Origin: Brachionus manjavacas
Taxonomy: Eukaryota; Rotifera; Eurotatoria; Ploima; Brachionidae
Direction of reading: 5' to 3'
NCBI GenBank assembly: GCA_019054805.1
Contig: JAHQIY010000010.1
Span: 479,501-543,500, forward strand
Length of the DNA: 64,000 nt
The notes below the pieces were generated by a model. That model did no database searches. It was not told the origin of the DNA and saw only the letters and a program-made list of their open reading frames with translations. A program made the position numbers and the translations under genes. This document shows positions 12,023-23,500 of this stretch, piece after piece (position 1 is the stretch's first letter; each line of letters starts with the position of its first letter).

Positions 12023-12139
12023 TTTAAAAAAAAGATAGTGTAAATTAAAGATAGAGAAAAAAGATTTGTAAATTTTATTTCAAGAATTTTCACTTGTTTA
12101 GAAATTCAAAGAAGTTTTCATCCCAAAATATACTTTTTT

Positions 12140-12145
12140 AATAAA
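12140..12145 (+). promoter_or_regulatory. Candidate poly(A) signal of UBASH3
   Basis: An AATAAA hexamer lies 118 bases after the UBASH3 stop codon, followed by more AT-rich sequence. Such hexamers are frequent by chance here. Confidence 0.35.
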
Positions 12146-12279
12146 AATAAATCAATACAAATTTAACATTTAATTTAACCATCTTTTGATTTTTAAATAA
12201 GATTTTTATTTTCTAATAGATATTATTAAATTATAGGAAAAATATGGTCTTGCTATTTGACAAGTGACTTATGTCATTT

Positions 12280-12835
12280 TTGTGTACAGGGATTTTTTCT
12301 GACCGATATGTGACCAGTAATAAAGAATTTTAAAAATAAAATTTTTTTATGATTTTATTTTTTTCGTGATGAGGTTTGTGATCATTGTGTAAAATTAATT
12401 TTTTGAAATACTCAATTTCAATAAAAAAAAAAAACTACTCCTATAGGTGTGTTGCTTGACACCACGCTCGTTTTTCATTAATCTATCGCACACTGGACAA
12501 GCCATTGGGTTTGTATGTTTGCTTAGGGCCTTATTTACAGCAAAATGGGTCTTTTCAAAAGCAGTTGGAACTACTAATGCAATTTTTAATACTTCTCTAA
12601 CTTGTTCTTTGTTGGATTTATTTTAAGTTTATTTATAAAATTACATCGTTAAAATTTTTTATTTACTTATCACAAAATTATATGACCAATACCTTTATTT
12701 ATATCACTTGATTACAATAACAAAACCTTTTACTAAGTATTTGGTGACCAGTTCAAAAAAAATATCAGGTCACAAAATCGAAATAAAGTCACTGGTCACA
12801 TAATAGACAAGGCGCGAAAAAGACTCTGTATACAC
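12280..12835. mobile_element. Inverted-repeat DNA element with zinc-finger coding relic
   Basis: The left end has TGTGTACAGGGATTTTTTC and then TATGTGACCAGTAATAAAG. The right end in inverse orientation has TGTGTATACAGAGTCTTTTTC and TATGTGACCAGTGACTTTA. Between them the - strand (about 12620-12440) reads NPMACPVCDRLMKNERG followed by VKQHTYR, a C2H2-type finger, preceded by ALSKHT. The finger may come from a transposase or from a captured LINE ORF. The superfamily is unknown. Confidence 0.5.
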
Positions 12836-12889
12836 ATTATTAGATTCATCAGAATTTTGAATCTTTTGTTTAAATTTAAAATTTAATTA

Positions 12890-13030
12890 ACGTAATTATC
12901 CGAATTTAGTGACATGTCATTAAATTTTTAGTGACATGTCACTATAGAATCATTTACATGTTATAACAGAGTGTCACTAAAATAGAGTACTCTATTTTAA
13001 AGACATGTCACTCAATTCGGATGATTACGT
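12890..13030. mobile_element. Short MITE with ACGTAATNATCCGAATT ends
   Basis: The left end ACGTAATTATCCGAATT is followed by TAGTGACATGTCA. The right end is its inverse, TGACATGTCT-like then AATTCGGATGATTACGT. The palindromic unit GTGACATGTCAC is repeated inside. An interrupted copy lies at 30474-31045 and a partial one near 30332-30405. Confidence 0.7.
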
Positions 13031-13236
13031 CATTTTTAGGAAGCAAAATTTTCTAATCCTAGAAAAATTTAAGAAACATGAAAAAATACTATTTTACTAT
13101 CAATTAGATATGCACATTGGCGACTTTCCATTAACATGTGCTTCAGATCCAAAAAAATCAAAAAATCAACAGAAAATAAAATAAAAGTAAAATAAGCTAA
13201 AATATAATGTTAAAAAATTAAGAAAATACAATGGAC

Positions 13237-16200
13237 CGGGCATGCTTCCGTTTTTTGAAAAAACGTTATTTAACGGAAAAATTTAACGATTTTGAAAAAC
13301 AATAAATTTTTATAAAAAATTTATTATTAGATCATTTTGTACAATTTAATACCTGAAAAACCATTATTATAAAATAGTTATTATCGTTAACGTTATTAAC
13401 GTTTTTTTTTTTCATTTTTATTGACCAAAATTTAAAAACTATAAATTATACTTAATAAATTATTTAAAAAATTCAATATCTTAATACCGTTAACCTTGTT
13501 AACTACCGTTAATTAAAGTTAACGATTATTTTTTCCTGATTTAATCGGTATTTTAAATAAGAAATTTGTATTTGAAATTAGAAATTTCGAACAGTTTAAA
13601 TTTTATTTTATATAGTTAATTATTTTTTTTATTTTTTTATTCGAAATTTAAATTTTTAAATTTTTATTTTTCTCTTAGAATCATTGTAAAACGTAATGAC
13701 TTACTTCCTAACCGCATTCGATTCTGTCTCTGAATATAGCCTGAAATGCTAAAGGCGGATTCAGACGGAACCCTTGAAGAAAAAATTTAAAATTATTATA
13801 TAAGATTAAAAATTTAATTTTTTTGTTGATAGCATACTGAGGTTGCGCATTTGATATTAAATTTTCTCACTAATTTTGACAATTTAGGGAATAAAATTCC
13901 ATGAGTTGACCAAAACCCAGCGAAATCCTTAGAATTTAAACAATATTTTAGCGATTCTTCAAGAGTTTACATTTTTATTGATTACTTGTTTTTCAGTAAT
14001 TATCAAAGTTTGAAAATAAAAACATTCTTGTTTAATATTCGTATCATCTTTTAGCGAATTAGTTGCCTGAAATCCCAGACTATAAACATATCAATATCAA
14101 AAATATTGTCATCATTTTTCTTCTTATCAACTTCATCATTGACTGTTTCCATTGATACAGACGGTTCGCTTTGTTCTCTATTTCGACTACGAAGATTTCT
14201 TCTGCCAGTTGGAAAAGGGTAAAATTTTTCAAATTCTCTTTCAACAAGCTCAATTTCGTCCTTTTCTAAATATTTGTGGGAAACGGGATCAAGATCAGCG
14301 GAAATCTAAGCAAAAAATTTTTTTTTAAAAGTTATCCTAAAATTGTAAAAAGTAAATACCAAACAATCAATTTTATGACTTGCGCTTATTTTGTTCACTA
14401 AATGCATATTCAAATTTTCATTTAAAGCTTTGGTCAATATTTTGATATTACTATTAGTACTTGTTGCAATTTGCTTAGTACACCATTTTCAAAGGAACCT
14501 TTTCAATTATTTTACTTAAGCCAAACATTGTGCATGTTGCTTTCTGTAATTTCAAAGTTGCTTCATAAAAAGGTTTCAAAACACAAACAAAAGACTCAAT
14601 TAATTCCCAATCATTCGAATAAATTCTTAAATTTTTAAATCTTTTCTTTTTGCTTGAATGTTATATTAGGAATTTCAGTCGGATCAAGAGTAATTGAATT
14701 TATGATAAACTTAAATTTGTAAAAACGATCAAGCATAAGATAAAGTGTATTCCATCGCACGTTAAAATCCAAAAACAAATTATAATTTTTCAAATCAGCA
14801 TCAGACGATTTTTTTTTAAAAGTCATCTTAAAATTGTTTGGCTTTCTGTAAATTTTAATAAGCTTTCTAACTTTACAAAGGACAGCTCCTTAATTAAAGA
14901 AATAGTTTTTTTTCTATTAGAAGCAAGGCCTTCTTAGTTTATTAAGTAATTCTTCAATTTCGTCTGCAGATTGACTTTCTTGACTTTCTTCTTCCTCATC
15001 TTCATCATCATCGACTTCACTATTCCCTTCGTTTTCCTCATCAACATCATTGTCTTCATCATTTCGGTCATCCTGTTTGCAAATGGAATCATTGTCTGAA
15101 TCAACAGTCTCACACTCATCTTCATTTTCAAACTCATTCCTAAATGTTTTAAAATTTATCAAATTTTAATAATTAAGAAAAAAATTACGGTTCATTTTTT
15201 TTCCAAAGTTTTAAACCATTTTTTATAACAAGATTTAAGTTATGTGCTTGACAGAATATTCAAGTTGATTCCTTTATTAGTCCATTACAAGCATTTTTAA
15301 CAGCGGGTTCATTGTCAGTCGTGATACTGACTATTTTTGATGTGATATCAAGTTTTTCAACTTCGTTTAAAATAAAGCTTCGAATATCGTTTGATGTATG
15401 AGTTGAGTGAAAGCGTTGAAAACAAATAACCAAAGATTCGTACTGCTTGTCCAAAAATTGACATGTAATTGCCAAAAAGTACTCAAGTTTCTTATTTTTT
15501 AACAAGCCACTTGTAAGAGAAACGTATTCCACTTTAGCCAATGCTTCCTTCAAGTCTGTTTTATATTATTAATAACTTTTTTAAAAAAGAAATAGAAATA
15601 TTTAAAGCATTTAAAATAAATTACTTTTTTTTAAGCATTTTACTAATTGTATTTCTGTTAGGAGCTTTGTATCCTGGTAATGCAAGGCTCAAAAAGTTTT
15701 GGATACCTTCATAAAATTAAAATAAATTAGAGTGAAAAATTGAATTTGATATCACTCGATAGAATTTTTAGTTCAACTTTTTGATTCTAGATATTAGCCA
15801 CATTGATATTTATGTATAATTTTTTTTATTTAGATTGGAAAAAAGAAAAAAAATCAAAATATTTGGTTTGTCATAACTTATCAGCATTAAGATCGTGTTT
15901 TAAGATCAAAAATACCTTAAAATTAGCTTTTGATTAAAAATGTTTTAAAAATTTCTATCTAAAAAAAGTAAAAAATCATAAACCTTCTTTTCCAAAATCA
16001 CTAAAGCTTCGTGAATCAGAAACAATGGCATTTATGACTGCCTGATCAAGTTGTTTTTTTTAATTTAGATGATACACAAGATTGAATACGATCATTTTTT
16101 TTTGAGAATCGCCTAGAATTTCTTTAATATTATGAAAGTGTCTTATGTGTGATTTTAAATTTCCGCAAGATCCTTTGCTTATTCTGGATACTTGTTTTTC

Positions 16201-17099
16201 TTGCTTGATAAAAAAATTAATCCAATTTAATAAAATAAAATAAAATTTTACATCTTCTTTAAGGCAAATTTTGCAACGGTACGTTGAATTATCAATTTTT
16301 TCAAAAAATTCCCAATTTTATTCTTTTTTAACTTTTTAAGCAAATTGACTCTTATTCACTTCTCTATTTTGATAATCCATTTCATAATCCGTGTCGTCAC
16401 TATTTTGTCTATCAACTGGACTCGATGTATAATTGATTCTGTTTAAACTAGTGTTCCGAGTTAAATTTGCATCGACTTCTTTTGAATTACTCAAACTCGT
16501 ATTTCAAAGGATATTTCCTAAAACTTGAGTCGGTGTTTGACTTCTACTTCGAGTACCTCTTAACTCATTTTGAGTTTTTTCAATATTTTTATTTTTCATT
16601 TTTAAAAAAAATTTTCAAATTTTTTTTTCAAGTTGATTTTAAAATTTATCATAGTTTTAAAGAATTTTTATAAGATAGCAATAATAATATAACAAAATTC
16701 AAATATATTTTAACTTTTAATTTAAGAATAATTTATTCAAACAAGAATATTTTTTTTTAGACAATTTAATTTGTATTTATTTATATATATTGAAAAATTC
16801 GAATAATGTAAAAACATAATCGTTAACGCTAATTAACGGTAGTTAACGGTGTGAATGGTATTTAAAATTTGAATTTTTCCAGGAAATTATTTAAAAAAAT
16901 CTGTTATTTTAATAATTGGTCAAAAAAAGAAATGAAAAAAAAACCGTTAATAACGTTAACGAAAAAAACGGTTTTAAATTTGTCATAAATAACATTTTAT
17001 TTTTTTTGTTTTTACTAGTTCAGTTGTTAAATTAAAAAATTTTGCAAAAAAAAAGAATCGTTAGTTTTTTTTTAACGATTGATAACGTTAGCATACCTG
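13237..17099 (-). mobile_element. hAT DNA transposon with terminal repeats and 8-bp target duplication
   Basis: The left end is CGGGCATGCTTCCG and the right end inverted is CAGGTATGCTAACG, the CAGGNATGCT style of hAT tips. Flanking octamers CAATGGAC (13229-13236) and CAATGAAT (17100-17107) agree at 6 of 8 positions and look like an aged target-site duplication. AACGTTA-rich subterminal repeats lie at both ends. A transposase in pieces is encoded on the - strand. The element is about 3.9 kb, close to autonomous hAT length. Confidence 0.8.
13680..16340 (-). pseudogene. hAT transposase, multi-exon and partly decayed
   Basis: In order on the - strand: a BED-type finger region at about 16120-16280 (CGNLKSHIRHFHNIKEILG); the core at 15260-15553 (KVEYVSLTSGLL, FLAITCQFLDKQYE, ILNEVEKLDITSKIVSITT then DNEP); an acidic stretch at 14917-15162; FLDFNVRWNTLYLMLDRFY at 14635-14826; a linker at 14060-14290; and the dimerisation end at 13690-13790 (VPSESAFSISGYIQRQNRMR). 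This matches the hAT order BED, RNase H-like core with insertion, then hAT C-terminal dimerisation. Some pieces may be true exons, since AG/GT sites lie between them. I could not join all parts in one frame, so it is probably inactive. Confidence 0.7.
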
Positions 17100-17534
17100 C
17101 AATGAATAAATTTAAAAAATAATGTAACATGTCTGGGTATTGAACAGTTCAGGAAAGAAACAAGAAACAAAAAGGTAATAATTACATGATGGAGTCGAGT
17201 TTTAGATCTTGAATCGAAACCCGCTTTGTATTCTCCACAAAAGTTACATATTTTTGTCAAGACCCAAATATTTTAAGTTTAAACTGTTTAATTTACACCT
17301 TTTTTGTTATCTTCTCTATTTATTTGTTAAAAATAAATGAAAACGCTTTTATGACTAATAAAGTTCGATATGTATTTATTTAGTTCATATTTTTGTTAAT
17401 TTTTTGGACGATAATATTGAAGTCCTTTGCCAAATTTGGTACTTCATTGTTATATTTTTTTATTTTTCATTTTGACATATTTAACTAAATTTGAAATTTT
17501 TTAAAAATAAATCTTTTGAAATTCATCACTAGCA

Positions 17535-20500
17535 TTAATTTCTTGATTCATTTTCGCAATAATCCTTTTTGACAAATTGTTCTTTGGACTTAACGAAATC
17601 ACTTTCGAAAAAAAGTCCAGTATTTCTTGCTATGATCTTTAAATAAAAACAAATAAATTTTTTTTTTACATTTTCAGTTATTAAAGTTTATTCCATACCG
17701 CACAACCAGCTGACTGTTTAGATTCGTTCTCAAAATATTTGATGTACCTTTGGCTCAATTCTTTTGAAGGCAGAACATTTTTTAAGTGTTCAACCAACTC
17801 GATAGTTCGATTTCTTATTGTTTTTTCGGTAAATTTTTTTTTTAGTGGTGGTATTATCGAATCCCTTTTAAAATAATAATATTATTACTCTTTACTTTAT
17901 TTTTTAATTATTTTCTAATACTCGATAAGTGAATTGTAAAATTCTGCCATTTCATGATCTGTCTTTCTTGAAGCACATCCTATCATATCCATCTTGGGAT
18001 AATAATACATAAAAACTCCACACATTTCTTCTTTTGTTCCATAACCACCCTTTAGGAATTTTTCAGATATTTTTTTTAAAATGATTAATAATTACAAAAG
18101 TAAATTTATTTTTATTCTTTGTACTGTAGAAGCAATCTAGAACCAAAGCATCGCCCTGCAATTAAAAATTTTAAATCCATTAATTTATTTTACCTCAGTA
18201 GCTACTTTTTTAAGAAGAGTTGGCTGAATATAAATGTTTGACTGGTAGTTGAAATCATAGTGCGGATCATCAAACAAGTATTTTATTTCCTTACCACCCC
18301 TAATCAAATGAGTTCTCAATGCTTTTCCGGTTAAATGAGTATGAAAGTTTCCTGCAAAAACAGTTATTCCATCGTTAGGAAAATACTCCTTTTATCAAAA
18401 ATAAAATTTATTAAATTTTAAGGATTAAAAAAAATTTATTGAGTTAGTCAATCTCTATTTTATTTGTCAAAATTTGAATCAATAAGTTTTTTACAAGAAT
18501 TTTTTTTAAAAATCCGAATCTGTTCTCTAGCATAATCCAAATCCTTATTTTAAGAAGTAACCTAAAAGCTTAGATGAATTAGAGTGCTGGCTTTGCAAGT
18601 GTAAGATGAAGATACAAGTTGAAAAGCCTTGTTCAATTTTATTTTCAAAATATGATGTAAAATAAGAAAATTGCAGTACTAAGCCTTAACATTTATAGAA
18701 ATAAAATGATTAAACCAAAAGAAATCATGTTTCTTGATATAAATTTCGATTCTAAATTAAATTTTAATTTGAAGATAGATCTTTGATCGTCTATCTTGTT
18801 TGTAATACTATCAAACGATCGCATCAATGACTGTATAACGGGTGACAACTTAAAATCGAGACGAACTTTAAGTATCATTTGCAATGCTATTTTTATTTTT
18901 TTTAAATCTCTTCCCATATTCTTGTAGTAAATTTAATTTTAAAAGCAATAAAAAAAAAATTATCCAATTTGAATTAAAAATGAGCAAAACAAATTCATCT
19001 AAAAAAGAGGTCCTAAGAATTCGCGTTTTTTAACGTAATTAGATCAATTGGAATGATATTCACTGTGAGGCATTTTATGGCAGAAAAAATTCCAAGGAGT
19101 ACTGTTTACCGAATTTTAAAACGTAGTGAATATTTTGTACCAGAAAGGAAATAAGGATCTGGTCAAACACAGCAAAAAATGACTAAAGTCATTTCAACTC
19201 AACAAACTAAAAAAGGTTTTTGATCTTAAAGACAACATCAGTCAGCGTCAAGCAGCCAAAAAATTTGATATAAATCAGCAAATGGTCTCATAATTGTTAA
19301 AGAAGCTTCAAATAACACCTAGAAAAAAGATGAAAATCCCTGACCGAACCGAAACGCAAAAAAAAGTAGCTAGAGTTAAATGTAGAAATTTGTATTTAAA
19401 AATCTAAATATTTCCTGGATTTTAGACGATGAATCCTATTTCACTCTCAGTCATGATAAATCAATAAAAATGATATATTTTACTCGAGTAACATTGCTGC
19501 AACACCAGCAAGTACAAATATACCTCAGTTAAGAAATTTGAGCAGAAATTACTTGTTTGGTTGGTCATTTCTGAGAGGGGTATTTCGGCGCCAATCATAC
19601 GAAAAAGTTGACTTGCAGTCAACCAAACTGTCTATTTAGACTTTATAAGGCGTGGAGTCATTCCGTTTATTAAAAAGCATCATTCAGACGGCAACTTTAA
19701 GTTCTGGTCCTACTTGGCGAGCTCTCATTATGCCAATACAGTGGTCAACTACTTGATTGACCAAAATATCAAATTTGTGCAAAAATGCGAAAACCCTGTA
19801 AATGTGCCAGAAGTACGACCAATTGAAGATTTTTGGTCCATTTTAAAGGGGAAAGTGTATGAGAATGGCTGGAGAGCAAAAATCTTAAATGAACTAAGGA
19901 ATAAAATACGACTTTGTACAAGAAATATGGACCAAAATCTCGTACTGGACCTTTTGGCCTCTACATCCAAACGACTCAATAATATTCGAAGAAATGGACT
20001 TATTGGAAAAAGATAAAACCATAAATAAAAACTAGAATAAAAATGCTATATTCTCTCAATATTTCGTTTAATTTTGATAAATATTACAGGAGTTATGACT
20101 TTTTAAAGTTCGTCTCAATTTTATGTTGTCACCCGTTACCTCGCACAAATGACTATTTGGAAGCGTGGCATTGCACATTTAGCGGTAAGTTAGTGTCCAA
20201 AAGTATTATTTTTCTTTTTCTCTCGATTAATGTCCATTTATATTCAAAACACTTATTTTCCTAATTGTTTTCTGAAAAGACCATTAAACAAGACTTTTTA
20301 ACTGATTTTGTTACCTTCCTCTTGAAAAGTCATTGTTCAAGTTCACTAGGCTATTTTTCAAAGACTCCTCTTATAAAAAATGAAAAATGCTTATTATTTT
20401 TTTGTTTCATTTGTGAATGTCATTGATAAATTTACTAATCAATAGGGCGCTAATTGCTGAGTCTTGTACAACATCTACAGTTATTTGCAGTGAACCTTTA

Positions 20501-23500
20501 TGACAAAATGATGAACTGGGCGATCAAAACTTGATGCACGATTATGAGTGCGACCAGAACGGTTCTTACTATCAGAAAGAATGTACTTTTTTCTATCATA
20601 TTTTCTCTGGTGATTTTAAATACTAACTTTGGATAATTCATGTATTTTTTTTTCAATAGAGCCAAGTAGTCATCAACTAAATATAAAAAAAAAAAAAATT
20701 TCCAATAAACTATCTCTGATTAAAAATATATTAACAATAAATTAAAAAATTAATTTCTTAAGCTAGGCAAAAATTGGAACCAAATCTTAAAGCACTAATT
20801 ATTTAGATTGGATTAAGTTCTGATCGCACAATTTAGCGAGAAGAATTTTTGATCGCCAAGTGGAGCGATCGTTTGATGGCAAAAACCGTTCACCAAATCA
20901 TCCGCCTAGGTCTGCTCGCGTCCACTGCTTTATAATGGGTGTACCAGGCTTTCAAGCGTGTTGAGACTAAAAAAAACAATATTTTTACCTCAGTACAGAT
21001 AGGATAGCAAATGGAGCTTATTTTCAAAAGATCAGTTTTTGGAGGAATAGTTATATCTAGTGGGTTTGTTCGCGCTGAAATTGCCAATACGCCTAAATCA
21101 TGCTTTCTCAAATTTCTTGTAAGCTTCAATCTCAGACCAGAGTTATCTCTATGACCTTAACAAAAATGAAAAAAATTTGAAGTTGGTTCAAAATGTCTTA
21201 CCTTTTATTAATCTTGAATTATCAAAATGAAAATCAACGAACAACAAGCCTGGTTTGTCCGATTTAGGTATTCTCAGTCCAGTGTTATCTGGAAAGCTTG
21301 CGTTTGTTTTTCCTCCAACAGCCTAAAAAAATTGTCAACAATAAAAACTAAAAAAATTCAATGCACAGTCAATTTTTACCCATGCAAACATTAAAGTTTT
21401 GACATCACAGACATCTTTTAGAATTGAGTTTTTGGTGTCTTCATCGCCGCCTGGCCCGCACTCGTAACCAATATTTGATAATTTTTTTATTTGTTCCACA
21501 TCTTCAGGCTCACAAACATAAGCAGTCAAATGATGAAGAAATTCAATGCTCGATTTATCCATTAATATGTCGTATGCCACTAAGTGGAGATCTGTTTCTG
21601 TTGGCGGCACAGCGAATGTATGGCACAAATAATACGTGTCTTTATTGGGAATTAGATGCTATTTTTATGGAAAATTTATTTATTTAATTTAAAATAATGC
21701 TTCATGTCCACAATGTGATCAGATTTTCAAAAATTTAGTTGAACTTAAAATTTTGGTAATCACTGGAATGTTTTGGGTGGAATGGTTTTGAAAAAATTGT
21801 GAAAATTTTAGAAAAATAAGAATTAATCATTTGGTGCTCAGTGTTGAACTGTGAAAAACACAAATTAGAAAATTTTGATTCCAAGCAGACATATTTTTAA
21901 GTCACAAGTTTTAGTCACTTCTAAAACAAGACTTCGGTCCTACTAAAACACTGATCCCCAGCTGACCACCATTAATCTTATTTTCACGATGTTTCTATTA
22001 ATCTCCTAGAAATATAATTTTCGAGATATTTAGATTAAAAATGATATTTTTAATTTTTGAATATGATATTAGTTTATTGTTTCAGCACACCCTTAAAATC
22101 TAAAAAACACACTCACTTAATAACACCTCTATATCACTGTTCTTCACACTCAAAACTTAAAAAAATTAACTAAATTTTACACTTTTTCAAAGTCTAAATA
22201 TCACACTTTTCTGGCAAAGTAAAATTTTTGATCTAATTTAATTTTTCAAATTTGATCAGTATTTGAAAAATGCGTAGTTAAATTTCATTGCAGATTTTAT
22301 ATTTTATAACATTTCAAAGCTTTATTTTAAAATTTTTGACCTTACTTAAAATAAAATTAACTGAAACTTTTGTCAAAAAAAGTCGACTAAAAAATTCTTC
22401 AAAAGCCCAAGTATACTAATTGTATTTCTTTATCAATTTTATGAACATTAATCTTGTAGAGAATTTTACGAGATTTCCAAAAACGGGTTTAGTTTGCAAA
22501 AAATAAAAATAGAGGAAAAAAAACTATTTTAATTACTGATGAACTATTTTTTTCAAAAGATGAATTAATTTTTTAATTCTTAAATTTTTTGATTAAATTG
22601 AATTTTTCGAAATAAAATGTTTACAAATATAAACTTAAAAATCAAGGTCACATATTTTTAACTCATGCTTCTACTTAGTCTTCTTGACACATCCATTGTA
22701 AATTAAAAGAGATTTTTGTGATTGTGTAAGAATTTTAATAGAATTCAATCATTTGGAACAAATAGTGAATATTCTCTTCTTTTTAACAAGTCTTTGAGAA
22801 ATTCAGTACAAATTGATGAAAAGACCAGAAAAAAATGTAAAAAAATTGAATAATTTTTTTTTAAAGGTTTAAACTTAGTTCTGTAAATGCAACACAGGGA
22901 AACATTCAAAGTTGCATCAAATATCAAAATCTGCTAAATTTGCAGAGTTCAGCAGAAATTAAATTTCAATAAAATCGAGCGTAGTTCATTTTGCAGAGAT
23001 TTTGCACATCATTAGCAGACTTTTACAGTTGATGCAACTTTGAATGTTGCACCATGCTGCACTCACAGAACTAATTTTAGACTTCCAGAAAAAAAGTTAT
23101 TTACTTTTTTTACACTTTTTTCTGTTCTTTTGTACTGGATTTCACAAAACCTTTTAATGCTGGAATTCAAAAAGTACAGAAAATTTCAAAATTAAATGTT
23201 TTAGGAGGACACTTTAAAGGAACGGAGGACTTGTGGCTTCTATGTATTTTCGAGGATGTAGAATACAAATTTTTTCAAGGTCTTATAAAATGCCTAATAG
23301 AATAGAGAAGATTTTACAAGAAAAGTTTTACAGACAAAAATTAACATAGAACCATGTTTTTTTTAATTTCTTTGTTTGATGCAAGCAACACTGATCTACA
23401 TTATCGAATGTTGAGGAATTTCTGAATCTGACAGAAAAAGCCTGAACACCTTCAACTCTGGAAACCTGAGCAGAATTTTCGGGATAAACTAGCCTGAGAC

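Larger units (their letters stand above)
13115..17250 (-). mobile_element. Jockey-like LINE 3' end, split by the hAT insertion
   Basis: The right part (17100-17250), read on the - strand, gives EYKAGFDSRSKTRL. It matches the LINE C-terminus seen at 48278-48500 (EEYREGFESRNIEYPTP) and 46585-47110. The left part (about 13140-13236) matches the A-rich 3' UTR of the same LINE after CTTCAGAT. The hAT element separates the two halves, so the LINE was there first. Decayed and 5'-truncated. Confidence 0.6.

Noticed and set aside
14917-15162. Acidic Asp/Glu-rich ORF as a separate gene
   Set aside because: It lies between hAT transposase parts on the same strand, inside the element's terminal repeats, and is best seen as part of that transposase region.
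20490-20900. CRISPR-like or tandem repeat array
   Set aside because: The repeats are one inverted pair, not direct repeats with spacers. The host is a eukaryote.
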